Source of the DNA: an uncultured SAR86 cluster bacterium
Lineage (GTDB): Bacteria; Pseudomonadota; Gammaproteobacteria; Magnimaribacterales; D2472
Assembly: GCA_902511575.1 (NCBI GenBank)
Contig: CABXFU010000008.1
Span: 25,251 to 89,250 of the forward strand
DNA length: 64,000 nt
Direction: 5' to 3'
Of the stretch, positions 1 through 12,033 are shown one piece after another. The notes beneath the pieces are model-generated. The model did no database searches, was not told where the DNA came from, and saw nothing but the letters and a program-made list of their open reading frames with translations. Positions within the stretch are counted from its first letter, which is position 1; every line of letters begins with the position of its first letter. The translations under genes and the position numbers were made by a program.

Positions 1-190
<190 letters not shown>

Positions 191-225
191 CTAAACATTC
201 TTAATTCAGCAAAATCTTGTAATGA

Positions 226-420
226 TTGTGTAAAATAATGGTTATGAAAAAAGTTGAAACTGAGCATATCAATCATTCCAAGTTGAAAAAAAAAGATATG
301 CCAAGTGCTGTTGAAGATGCAGCTAATGTGATGTCAAGATACCACAAGAAAACTAAGAGAATCAAAGACCAAAAGCATAGCTTCCCAGAAATAGACTACG
401 AGAAACCACCACATTATTAA
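226..420 (+). CDS. Small basic hypothetical protein (start may be the MVMKK methionine at 238)
   Basis: 64 aa ORF in a gap between coaD and the next gene; no recognised domain. Confidence 0.45.
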   Translation: MCKIMVMKKVETEHINHSKLKKKDMPSAVEDAANVMSRYHKKTKRIKDQKHSFPEIDYEKPPHY

Positions 421-448
421 ATTTTTCTTTAATTAGAAATAATTTCCT

Positions 449-844
449 TTATGCCTCTTTGTTTGGATCCCATATCACTAGATTCTTAGTCTTCAACCTG
501 TTAATAACTAGCTTGTATCTCGATTGCTCTTCACGCCATTCTTTTAACCAATTTTCACCATCTCTTTCAGCATCAACAAAAACTGCATTTGTAAATGCTA
601 TAGGGATAATTATTGCGACATGGACCAATATACTTATAGGGATGCTATAACCAATAAATCCAAGCCAATATATTGCTATCAATCCAAAAAATATGCTCCA
701 AATAGTAAACAGGACTAACATGAAATATGTTTGGAGGCTTGGATCTATGTGCTTGAGTGGATTAAACCTTACATCCATAACTGCTCTCCAAGAATCAACT
801 ATGAAGATTATGAACCGTCTGAAAATATTAGGCTTTTCGTGCAT
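449..844 (-). CDS. Small membrane protein with about two TM helices, hypothetical
   Basis: 131 aa ORF with two hydrophobic segments (YFMLVLFTIWSIFFGLIAIYWLGFIGY; ISILVHVAIIIPIAF). Confidence 0.6.
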   Translation of the reverse strand: MHEKPNIFRRFIIFIVDSWRAVMDVRFNPLKHIDPSLQTYFMLVLFTIWSIFFGLIAIYWLGFIGYSIPISILVHVAIIIPIAFTNAVFVDAERDGENWLKEWREEQSRYKLVINRLKTKNLVIWDPNKEA

Positions 845-859
845 TAAGCTTAATCTTGA

Positions 860-3028
<2,169 letters not shown>

Positions 3029-3046
3029 TCACTGCGTAAAGCTGTG

Positions 3047-3062
3047 GTAAATATTAGTTTAC
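3047..3062. promoter_or_regulatory. Imperfect inverted repeat in the katG/oxyR divergent intergenic region (possible regulator site)
   Basis: gtaaatattagtttac (GTAAA-N6-TTTAC) in the 137 bp AT-rich divergent promoter region; no biochemical support. Confidence 0.25.
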
Positions 3063-3138
3063 ATATTTTCTATATATTGGTAAATATATAAAAAAAGAAT
3101 GTTATATTCGATTTTATAAAAGATAAAATATATGATCT

Positions 3139-4044
3139 ATGCTAACTTTAAAACAAATTGAATATGCTTTGGCGGTTGCTAAAAATCTACATTTTAAAAA
3201 GGCTGCTGATGAGTGTTTTATCTCTCCCTCAACTCTTAGCAATGCCATTACAGAATTAGAGACACAGCTTGGACTAAAAATATTTGAAAGAAGTAATAAA
3301 AAAGTCATTGTTACCAGCCTTGGGCATGAGATTTTAGATAAAGCTAAGAGGATTAAATTGGAGGTTCAGAATATTCATGAACTTGCTCAACATAATAATA
3401 TGGACGGCTTAAACTCTTCTTTATCAATTGGTATTATTCCAACAATTAGCCCATATTTTCTTCCTTTAATCTTACCAAAACTGCAGAAGGAGTTTTCTAA
3501 TCTCCAGCTAAAAATAGAAGAAGGTCAATCACATATACTTACCAATAGGGTAAAAGAGGGCGAACTAGATATGGCTATTTTGGCTTTACCCTATGATGTG
3601 CAAGATCTTGTAAGCTTTAAATTTTGGGATGAAGATTTCTTCTGGGTCTCACATAATCAAAATAAGAATGCGGGCAAATCTGAGATCAAAGCATCAGAGT
3701 TAGAACACTCAGAACTTATGCTTCTTGAAGATGGTCATTGCCTTAAAGATCATATTTTAGATGCTTGTAATATTGAATCTTCCTCACAATACTCATTAAA
3801 AGCATCTAGTTTGAATACACTCATTCAATTAGTAAAAGGAAAAATGGGAACAACGCTGGTTCCAAAAATGGCTTTGAAGGAATTGGTTGGAAGCAGGAAA
3901 GATTTATCTATTTCTCATCTAGACGAACCGGGACCACATCGTGAAATCGCATTAATAGTTAGACCGAATTATGCGGGAATGGGCAACGCAAAGATGCTTG
4001 TAGAGTTTTTTGGAAATTCCTTAAAGGAGTTAGATAAAAATTAA
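3139..4044 (+). CDS. oxyR: LysR-family hydrogen-peroxide-responsive regulator, OxyR-like
   Basis: N-terminal LysR HTH (MLTLKQIEYALAVAKNLHFKKAADECFISPSTLSNAI), OxyR-like effector domain, divergent from katG. Confidence 0.88.
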   Translation: MLTLKQIEYALAVAKNLHFKKAADECFISPSTLSNAITELETQLGLKIFERSNKKVIVTSLGHEILDKAKRIKLEVQNIHELAQHNNMDGLNSSLSIGIIPTISPYFLPLILPKLQKEFSNLQLKIEEGQSHILTNRVKEGELDMAILALPYDVQDLVSFKFWDEDFFWVSHNQNKNAGKSEIKASELEHSELMLLEDGHCLKDHILDACNIESSSQYSLKASSLNTLIQLVKGKMGTTLVPKMALKELVGSRKDLSISHLDEPGPHREIALIVRPNYAGMGNAKMLVEFFGNSLKELDKN

Positions 4045-4457
4045 ACCTCTTCAGGGAGATCTAAGATATCTGTTTTTTGCCATTTGAGAGAAAAAGTTCG
4101 AGAAAGGAATTTAGCAGTGCCATCTCGGATCTCAATGACATCATTGTAAATAATACCCATATCTAATTTATGAGGTTTATTATCTTTATCAAACATATGA
4201 CTAGCTATACAGTATGTTTCTCCCTTATATAAGTCTTCTGCCCACTCTCCCTGGATATTCATAACTTGATGCATGGTGCTTTGATAATTTTCAAGCTGCT
4301 GCATGGCAGTTATAAAATTTTCTAAGCCATTAATCTCAAACTGACCCAGCATAGAAAATTCATCCCACATGATTGAACTCAATGTAGAAAATTTTCTTTG
4401 ATCGATAATAGATGCATATAAATTAGATAGGTTAGATGGAACAAGGTCTTTGCTCAT
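4041..4457 (-). CDS. NTF2-like/SnoaL-like protein
   Basis: 138 aa; pattern resembling nuclear-transport-factor-2-like proteins; overlaps the adjacent LLM oxidoreductase. Confidence 0.6.
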   Translation of the reverse strand: MSKDLVPSNLSNLYASIIDQRKFSTLSSIMWDEFSMLGQFEINGLENFITAMQQLENYQSTMHQVMNIQGEWAEDLYKGETYCIASHMFDKDNKPHKLDMGIIYNDVIEIRDGTAKFLSRTFSLKWQKTDILDLPEEV

Positions 4458-5344
4458 GATTTTTTTACCTCGGAAATGAGTTTTAACACTTTATAGATAT
4501 CATCAGGTGCCTGAATAAAATTTATTGGAAAAACCTCTATCTCATCAAGACCAGCGGCCATAGATTTTTCTAATTCTTTCAATGTTAAATCTATATTAGG
4601 CACTCCATTCTCATCAACGCATGTAGGTAGCTGTCCTCGAATTCTAGGTTGATCCTGTCTACCTTCTTTAATAAATGCCTCAGATAAGATTTCTCTTCCA
4701 GAAGAAATAAAATCTCTGCTAGTTTTGATTGGAATCCAACCATGCCCTACTTTTGCAATTTTTTGAGCATTATCATGTGTCATTTTCAAACCAAATAACA
4801 AGGGTAAATTCTGGCCCTGCGTGGGTTGTGGATGACACCAAATATCATCAAAATTAAAATGCTTCCCATGAAAAGAAACTGGGCTATCTTTCCAAAGAGA
4901 TTTACAAATATCTAAAGTTTCCCAAAATATCTCTGAACGATCTTCAAAAGGAAGTCCTGCTGCATCAAATTCTTCTTTTTGCCATCCCAAACCTACCCCA
5001 AGCTCTAACCTACCTTTAGAAATAACATCTAGAGTCGCAACTGTCTTTGCAAGCAGTGCTGGATTTCTTAATGGGACAATTAAAATTGCCGTTGCCAAAT
5101 TAATTCTAGACGTATTAGAGGCAATCATCGTAAGCAAGGATAGTGGCTCATACCAAGGAGCCTCAGATGGAAGGGGAAATTCTCCAAATGGGTATTTATG
5201 AAGATTTTTTCCCATTACTACATGATCTGTAACACTAATTGAGTCAAAGCCAAGCTCCTCACCCATCTGAGCAATTTCAATATAGGATGAAATATCTCCG
5301 CCATAGAAATTCTCCAACCCAAAAAGACCTAAAACTAACTTCAT
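4454..5344 (-). CDS. LLM-class (luciferase-like, F420-type) oxidoreductase
   Basis: 296 aa; luciferase-like TIM-barrel motifs (FDSISVTDHV, GRLELGVGLGWQKEEFDAAGLPFEDR). Confidence 0.88.
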   Translation of the reverse strand: MKLVLGLFGLENFYGGDISSYIEIAQMGEELGFDSISVTDHVVMGKNLHKYPFGEFPLPSEAPWYEPLSLLTMIASNTSRINLATAILIVPLRNPALLAKTVATLDVISKGRLELGVGLGWQKEEFDAAGLPFEDRSEIFWETLDICKSLWKDSPVSFHGKHFNFDDIWCHPQPTQGQNLPLLFGLKMTHDNAQKIAKVGHGWIPIKTSRDFISSGREILSEAFIKEGRQDQPRIRGQLPTCVDENGVPNIDLTLKELEKSMAAGLDEIEVFPINFIQAPDDIYKVLKLISEVKKS

Positions 5345-5418
5345 AGAACTAATTATTTTATATATTTTATTGTACGAATATTTTTCATCTAATGCACTTT
5401 AATAAATGTAATCGCAAC

Positions 5419-6132
5419 CTATAAAACTAAAATCAAAGCAAGAAATGATAGCAATAGCTTCAATGCAATATTAAACCTTTCATAAGGAATTAAAGATATT
5501 ATTGCCTTGGCTAAAAATGCTCCTGCAAACCCAGCAACAGCTAAAATCAATATAAAGAAAATATATTCTTCTAATGAAAATCCAAAAAAATATATAAATA
5601 AAAGAACTTTAATAGAATGTTGATAAATCATGACCGCGCCATGATTTGCAACTAACGATTCAGGAGTTAAATTCTTTGTGCGCATGTATGCAGTAACCAA
5701 TGGACCGTTTGCACCAATAAAAATACCAGCAAAACCCGAAATAAGTCCACAAAACCAATCATTTCTCATAATAGAGAGAATAAAATTATCTAAAGGAGCC
5801 CAAGTAAAAAATAAGATTGTTCCTACAATTAACCATATCAGAATTTCCTCAGGGATAGCTCCAAACAATAGTATTCCTCCAAGAGACCCTATAGAAGTAG
5901 CAATCAGAATATTTTGTATTAAGTGCCATTGAAAGAATTCTCTATATACAAAAGTCCTCGATAAGTTATTTGAAAGTTGAATTGCTCCATGCAAAGGTAT
6001 AAGAGTGCCAGGAGAAAAAGATTGGGCTAATGCAACAAGCATGATTATGCCTCCTCCAACGCTAAATATAGATGTTAAGAAAGAGGTTGCAAAAGATAGC
6101 GCAGCAAAAATACTTATAAACTCTAAAGACAT
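5419..6132 (-). CDS. TauE/SafE-family sulfite/anion exporter-like membrane protein
   Basis: 237 aa polytopic protein, SVGGGIIMLVAL and ANGPLVTAYM repeat motifs. Confidence 0.8.
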   Translation of the reverse strand: MSLEFISIFAALSFATSFLTSIFSVGGGIIMLVALAQSFSPGTLIPLHGAIQLSNNLSRTFVYREFFQWHLIQNILIATSIGSLGGILLFGAIPEEILIWLIVGTILFFTWAPLDNFILSIMRNDWFCGLISGFAGIFIGANGPLVTAYMRTKNLTPESLVANHGAVMIYQHSIKVLLFIYFFGFSLEEYIFFILILAVAGFAGAFLAKAIISLIPYERFNIALKLLLSFLALILVL

Positions 6133-6173
6133 ATAAGAGTGTGTTTTAACTATAAAGGAATTAAGATTAACAC

Positions 6174-8621
6174 ATGAAAAATATAGATCAGATCATAGCA
6201 ACGCTAACTTTGGATGAAAAAGTCTCATTACTAAGTGGTTTTAATTCTTGGTATACCAACAAAATTGAAAAAAAGAATATTCCAAGTATAAAAATGTCAG
6301 ATGGTCCCAATGGAGTCAGAGGCGACTCAAATTCTGGAAAATCTTCAGCTTGTTTTCCATGTGCAATATCAATAGGTTCCACATGGGATATCAAGTTAAT
6401 TAAGGATATTGGTATTGCATTGGGCGAAGAAGCGCAAGCAAAAGATGTAGATGTTCTATTAGGCCCAACCATTAATATTCATAGACATCCTCTGGGAGGA
6501 AGACATTTTGAAAGTTTTTCTGAGGATCCATTTTTAACTGGAAAAATTGCAACCAATTATGTTCAAGGAGTTCAATCTAAAAATGTAGCAGCCTGTTTAA
6601 AGCATTTCGTAGGAAATGATACTGAATATGAACGTCACTCCATAAGCTCAAATATAGATGAGCAGACTTTGAGAGAAATCTATTTACTGCCATTTGAAAT
6701 GGGTATTAAAGAAGGCAATGCAAAAGTTGTAATGAGTGCATATAACAAATTAAATAATATTTTTTGTAGTTCTCACCAAGAACTGCTAATCGGTATCCTA
6801 AAGGAAGAATGGGGTTTTGATGGATATGTTGTTAGTGATTGGGGGGCAGCGCTTGAAACGGTAGAAAATGCGAATGGTGGCTTGGATCTTGAAATGCCTG
6901 GACCTAGTAATGTTTGGGGTAAAGCATTAATTAATGCTGTTGAAGGTAAAAAAGTTGCTGAGGAATTGATTGATGACAAGGTTAGAAGGATTTTAACTAT
7001 TGCTGAATTCTCAAATAGATTTCAAAAACCAGAACTCAAAAATGAGGAAGCTGTAGATCAGCCCAAACACAGATCGCTATTAAGAAAAGCAGCAGCTGAT
7101 GGGATGGTTATGTTGAAAAATGAAGGCTTACTGCCTTTGAAAAAAAATATTAAAAAGTTAGCTGTTATTGGGCCTAATGCCAAAGAAGCTCAAATAATTG
7201 GTGGCGGTAGTGCAAGCTTAAAGCCACATTATCAAATCCATCCACTTGAAGCAGTAAGAGAAAGACTGGGGCATAAAACAGAAATTCTTTATTCAAAGGG
7301 CTGTCATACTCATAAATACCTTCCAAAGATCAACGAAGCACTCATGGGAAATAAAGATGGTTTCTTGGTGGAATATTTTGATGGTAATCAATTTGATGAG
7401 AACTTAATTTTAGAAGAACGCCTTATTGGAAGTAAGTTTTGGGTTTTTGAAGGCTTTGCTAAAGATGTAATTTCAAAAGAAGATAGGCCAAATATTTCCG
7501 TAAAGTTTTCTTGTGAATATACGCCAGATATTTCTGGCTCTCATGAATTTGAAATTTTTGGCATTGGTAAGTGTCGCTTACTAATCGATGGAAATGAGCT
7601 TATTGATAATTGGACTAGTACAGATCCGGGAGAAGCTTTTTTTACCTTTGGATCTGCCTCAAAAAAGGGAGTTGTAAATTTCCAAAAAGGAGAAGCTTAT
7701 AAAATTGAAGTACAGTACCATTTTGAAGGAAGTTTTCCAGCAGTCTATATAGGTTGTCAAGCTCCTGATGAAGTAGATATATTTCAAGAAGCTATTGAAT
7801 CAGCTGCTAGTGCAGACGAAGTTCTTTTGATTGTTGGAACTAATTCAGACTGGGAAACGGAGGGAAATGATAGAGCAGATTTTAATTTGCCTGCAAATCA
7901 AAATAAATTAATTGAAGCGGTGTTAGAAGCCAATCAAAATACAGTCATCGTTATCAATACTGGTTCTCCAGTGCATATGCCGTGGGAAAAGAAAGCAAGC
8001 GCTATTGTTCAGACATGGTTTGCCGGACAAGAATTTGGAAATGCTTTGGTTGATATTTTATCTGGGCAGGTAAATCCATCTGGCAAATTACCAACAACCT
8101 TCCCAGCAAAAATAGAAGATACTCCTGCATATAAAATCTATCCTGGGAATGATTTGCAAATGAACTATGATGAAAAACTTCTGGTTGGGCATAGGTGGTA
8201 TGAAACAAAATCAATCAAGCCATTATTTTGTTTTGGTCACGGGTTGTCATATACAAAGTTCAATTATCAAAATCTAGAAGTTACTATCAATGATGAGTTT
8301 GCTGTCTCATGTAAGTTTGAAGTTCAAAACATTGGAGATATTTCTGGATTAGAAACTGCTCAATGCTATGTGAGCTATACAAAGCCCCTTCCTCAGGAAC
8401 CCTGTAAGACTTTGCAGGGCTTTGTTAAAGAGGAAATAGGTGCAAATGAACTTAAAAAACTAGAAATACAACTTGGGCCAAGAAATTTTTCATATTGGTC
8501 AGTGGATACAAAGACCTGGCAAATAAGAAGGGGCACATACAAAATCTTCATTGGATCCTCTGCAGAAAATATACTCTTAGAAGCCAGTCTTAATCTTGAG
8601 CAAGCGCTTGAAGTTCTTTAG
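6174..8621 (+). CDS. Glycoside hydrolase family 3 beta-glucosidase with PA14 insert
   Basis: 815 aa; KHFVGNDTEYERHSISSNIDEQTLREIYL, GYVVSDWGA nucleophile motif, PA14-like middle region, Fn3-like C-terminus. Confidence 0.93.
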   Translation: MKNIDQIIATLTLDEKVSLLSGFNSWYTNKIEKKNIPSIKMSDGPNGVRGDSNSGKSSACFPCAISIGSTWDIKLIKDIGIALGEEAQAKDVDVLLGPTINIHRHPLGGRHFESFSEDPFLTGKIATNYVQGVQSKNVAACLKHFVGNDTEYERHSISSNIDEQTLREIYLLPFEMGIKEGNAKVVMSAYNKLNNIFCSSHQELLIGILKEEWGFDGYVVSDWGAALETVENANGGLDLEMPGPSNVWGKALINAVEGKKVAEELIDDKVRRILTIAEFSNRFQKPELKNEEAVDQPKHRSLLRKAAADGMVMLKNEGLLPLKKNIKKLAVIGPNAKEAQIIGGGSASLKPHYQIHPLEAVRERLGHKTEILYSKGCHTHKYLPKINEALMGNKDGFLVEYFDGNQFDENLILEERLIGSKFWVFEGFAKDVISKEDRPNISVKFSCEYTPDISGSHEFEIFGIGKCRLLIDGNELIDNWTSTDPGEAFFTFGSASKKGVVNFQKGEAYKIEVQYHFEGSFPAVYIGCQAPDEVDIFQEAIESAASADEVLLIVGTNSDWETEGNDRADFNLPANQNKLIEAVLEANQNTVIVINTGSPVHMPWEKKASAIVQTWFAGQEFGNALVDILSGQVNPSGKLPTTFPAKIEDTPAYKIYPGNDLQMNYDEKLLVGHRWYETKSIKPLFCFGHGLSYTKFNYQNLEVTINDEFAVSCKFEVQNIGDISGLETAQCYVSYTKPLPQEPCKTLQGFVKEEIGANELKKLEIQLGPRNFSYWSVDTKTWQIRRGTYKIFIGSSAENILLEASLNLEQALEVL

Positions 8622-10593
8622 CAGATAATGCAAGTTGAGTGGCTTGAATTGAACTGTTAGATTCAAAAATTGTTCTAGGTCCAATTAACGGAAAAATTAG
8701 TTGAGATTTGTGCAATACATAAGCTAAGGCAACCTGGATAGGCTGCACATTCCTTGCCTTTGCAACCTCAAAACATGCCTGCCTTCTTTGTAAATTTTTT
8801 TCATAATGCCAGACCCTCTTTTCTTCATCTAGAGTAGGATTTGAAAAGTGCTCATTAGACATAACTTCTTTTTTCTGAATAAAAAATCCTCTAGCTTGAG
8901 AAGACCAAGGAAATAACATAATGCGCTCTTCAATAAGGTATTTTAAATAATGGTCGTTTACACCGACACAACCTGGCCATACGGGTTCGATCATTTCAGC
9001 TAAGCTAAAATTATTACTAAGGACAGTGAAGGGTTCTTTTGCATTTTTCATTGCATAATTTCTTGCTTCAGAAAATCTATCCATCTCCCAATTTGAAGCG
9101 CCTATAAGATCAACTAAACCTTCGTTTTTTATGTCAGCTAATGCATCAATAAATTCATCTACAGGAATATCTGGGTTATCTCTATGCAAACAAAAAATAT
9201 CAAGTTTTGGAATCTGCAGACGATCCAAAGACTTGAGCACTTGTGGGCGAATATACTTAGGCTCACATTCAGGCGTATGTGCTCCTTTCCCCAAAACTAT
9301 TACATCGTCTTCAACTTTCCTAGCATTAATCCAATCTCCAAGGTACGTATCACCCATTCCATGGTTGTAAATAAAAGCAGTGTCAAAAATTCTGCCGCCA
9401 GATCCATAAAAATGATCAAACATAGTAAATGCATGAAGATCTGAAGTTTGATTATCACAACCTAATGCTAGTCTTGAACCAGGCTTGATCAACCCAGGAA
9501 GGTCATTCCTTTCAAGCTGAGAGTTCTGAAAGAGATATGCTTTAGATTGAAAAATTGGTGAATTTTTAATCTGAGACTTGGGGCAATCAATTTTCATTTC
9601 TTGTCGCCACTTATCTAACCAAAACATATTACTTTGTGTTTCAGCATGACAAATAAGTTGCGATTCAATTTTTGATTCTAATATGCACTGTGCAGCGTGC
9701 TCTATCTCTCTGGTGAATAAGCCAGTGTCATCCGTACATTTAATTTCTTTGCTATTCCCTCCATCAGTGGAAAGATGAATAGATGAATTACCTTCTTGAA
9801 ACTGCCCACAATGCCATGGATCGGGAACGTGAATGGCATATTTACCATTAGATATAACAAGATCATTTGAGAAGTCCTCATTAATAGCGCAGCTTATTTT
9901 TGCTTCAATTAAATCAGAAAAAATTAAATGGGCATGTGACTGAAGGTCAACACCTGTCTCATCTAGCTGACCAGTTGCAGAGAGGCTTTTTGGTTCAGCA
10001 AAAGCCAGGCCCTGCAATTGACCCGCTATTAATTTAGCAATAGTCAATGGATAACATCCAACGTCTAATATTGCTCCTCCGCCTAGATCAGGGTTTCGAA
10101 GTCTGTGCGTTGTTGGAACATCTGCCTTAAATCCAAAAGAACCCTCTATTATAATTTTTGATTTTGCATCTGATAAAAAATTTAAATTGTCTAAAATATT
10201 TCTTGTCTGTGGATGTGTTCTATACATGAAGGCTTCCATCAAAAAAACATTTTTAACATTAGCAAGATCTAATAAAACCATGCTTTCGAAGGCATTCATT
10301 GTGAATGGCTTTTCACAAAGAACATGTTTGCCATTTTTGATTGCCTCTAATGCATAAAAAAAATGTTCGCTGTGAGGAGTTGCAATATATATAGCATCTA
10401 TTTCCTCAGAAGAAATAAAATCATCTAATTGATGATGGGCGCCTATCTGAAACTTGTCAGCAAAACTTTTTACCTTCTTGGAATTTCTTCCAAAAACGCT
10501 AGTTAATTTAGAGTTTGTTGAAGCTTTGATAGAATAAGAAAATGCATTGGCAATAGAGCCAGAGCCAATTATCCCCCAATTAATTTGATGCAT
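8590..10593 (-). CDS. Fusion protein: N-terminal Gfo/Idh/MocA oxidoreductase plus C-terminal aldo/keto reductase-like domain
   Basis: 667 aa single ORF; residues ~1-340 NWGIIGSGSIANAFS...LCEKPFTMNAFES...DLGGGAILDVGCYPL; residues ~360-667 AKR-like (GGRIFDTAFIYNHGMGDTYLGDWI, GLVDLIGASNWEMDRFSEA). Confidence 0.88.
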   Translation of the reverse strand: MHQINWGIIGSGSIANAFSYSIKASTNSKLTSVFGRNSKKVKSFADKFQIGAHHQLDDFISSEEIDAIYIATPHSEHFFYALEAIKNGKHVLCEKPFTMNAFESMVLLDLANVKNVFLMEAFMYRTHPQTRNILDNLNFLSDAKSKIIIEGSFGFKADVPTTHRLRNPDLGGGAILDVGCYPLTIAKLIAGQLQGLAFAEPKSLSATGQLDETGVDLQSHAHLIFSDLIEAKISCAINEDFSNDLVISNGKYAIHVPDPWHCGQFQEGNSSIHLSTDGGNSKEIKCTDDTGLFTREIEHAAQCILESKIESQLICHAETQSNMFWLDKWRQEMKIDCPKSQIKNSPIFQSKAYLFQNSQLERNDLPGLIKPGSRLALGCDNQTSDLHAFTMFDHFYGSGGRIFDTAFIYNHGMGDTYLGDWINARKVEDDVIVLGKGAHTPECEPKYIRPQVLKSLDRLQIPKLDIFCLHRDNPDIPVDEFIDALADIKNEGLVDLIGASNWEMDRFSEARNYAMKNAKEPFTVLSNNFSLAEMIEPVWPGCVGVNDHYLKYLIEERIMLFPWSSQARGFFIQKKEVMSNEHFSNPTLDEEKRVWHYEKNLQRRQACFEVAKARNVQPIQVALAYVLHKSQLIFPLIGPRTIFESNSSIQATQLALSAKELQALAQD

Positions 10594-11938
10594 TGCCTAG
10601 TTTTCTTTCCTCAATTTCATTAATTAACTTTTGATGAAAGCTTTTATCTATCGGGTAAAAAGAAACTAATATAAAACTTATTAAAATTCCTGTTAAAGGT
10701 ATCCAAGTCATTATTAATTTTAATCCTGCTAATGTTTCATCTGATTGGACTTGATTAGGCTCAAAACCAATTTGAGTTAATGCCATGCCCAATAAAATTG
10801 CTGCAAAGGCTATTGCGCCCTTTTGCGCAAAAGTCATAAAGCCATACAAAGAAGACTCTGTTCTAACTTTTGTTTTCCATTCTCCATACTCAATTGTATC
10901 TGGAAGCATTGACCAAAATAATACTCCAGTAGCGCCATTGCCTATCCCAATAAATCCTAATACAAGAAGTAATTCATTAAGAGAAGCAATTGGATAAAAA
11001 TAAAAAACTAAAAATCCTGTTAACAATAATGCCATCGCGGCCATCCATGAGTTTCTCTTTCCAATTTTTAATGCAGCATATGCCCAAAAAGGTATGGCTA
11101 AAAGAGCTGCTCCACTGCTAACTCCTAAAATTAAACCTTGATATTCATGCAGATCAAGTGAGTACTTAACAAAATATATTAAGTTGTTGTTAAACATAAT
11201 AGACGTAGACCCAAGAATTAAAATAGACCCAAAGACAATCCAAAATGGATAATTTTTTGCAACTGATCTGGCTACCTTTGAAAAACTTGGTATCTCAGCT
11301 GGACTAAATTCGAATTCTCGTTCTTTAACAAAACGAACAGTGATGCTTAAAACGAGGATAGCTACAAGACCACAAACCATGCCAAGAAAGAGAAAGCCTA
11401 ATGCTTCATCCCCGCCTCCAAACCATAAAACAATTGGGAAACCTAACGCTGAAACTGATAATGTTCCAAAAGATGCTCCGATCATTCTTGCAGTGGTAAG
11501 CTTTGTGCGCTCATCACTATCATCAGTTATCCTTGCTGTAAGAGAAGAATAAGGAACGCTGACAATTGTGAAACAAGTTCTGTGGAGTAAATTAACTGTT
11601 AATAAAAAAATAAATAGTGTGGAGCCTTCAAATGGCGGAACCCAAAGAAGCAATATAAAAGAACAAGCCAGTGGAATTGAGCCGTAAAAAATATATGGTC
11701 TATAGCTCCCCATTTTAGTTCTCGTTCTTTCTGCGAGATATCCCATAAATGGATCTGTGATAGCATCCCAGGCTATACCCAGAGCATATATCCAACCAGC
11801 TAGCAATGGAGTTATTCCAACCACATCAGTATAAAAATACAAAAGGTATAAACCCACTCCACTCCAATATAAACAAATTGCATAATCTCCTATGCCATAC
11901 GCTGCTCTAACTTTGTTGGGTATTGTGTTTGAGGTCAT
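10580..11938 (-). CDS. MFS transporter, GPH (sugar:cation symporter/MelB-like) family
   Basis: 452 aa, ~12 TM; LYFYTDVVGITPLLAGWIYALGIAWDAITDPFMGYLAERTRTKMGSYRPYI signature. Confidence 0.9.
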   Translation of the reverse strand: MTSNTIPNKVRAAYGIGDYAICLYWSGVGLYLLYFYTDVVGITPLLAGWIYALGIAWDAITDPFMGYLAERTRTKMGSYRPYIFYGSIPLACSFILLLWVPPFEGSTLFIFLLTVNLLHRTCFTIVSVPYSSLTARITDDSDERTKLTTARMIGASFGTLSVSALGFPIVLWFGGGDEALGFLFLGMVCGLVAILVLSITVRFVKEREFEFSPAEIPSFSKVARSVAKNYPFWIVFGSILILGSTSIMFNNNLIYFVKYSLDLHEYQGLILGVSSGAALLAIPFWAYAALKIGKRNSWMAAMALLLTGFLVFYFYPIASLNELLLVLGFIGIGNGATGVLFWSMLPDTIEYGEWKTKVRTESSLYGFMTFAQKGAIAFAAILLGMALTQIGFEPNQVQSDETLAGLKLIMTWIPLTGILISFILVSFYPIDKSFHQKLINEIEERKLGNASN

Positions 11939-12033
11939 AAATATCCATTGACTATAACAGCCTTATCTTCGGTTGGTAATATATGAAGAGTGCATTAGTA
12001 TAAAAATATATTAAAAAGGTAATAAAAAAATTT

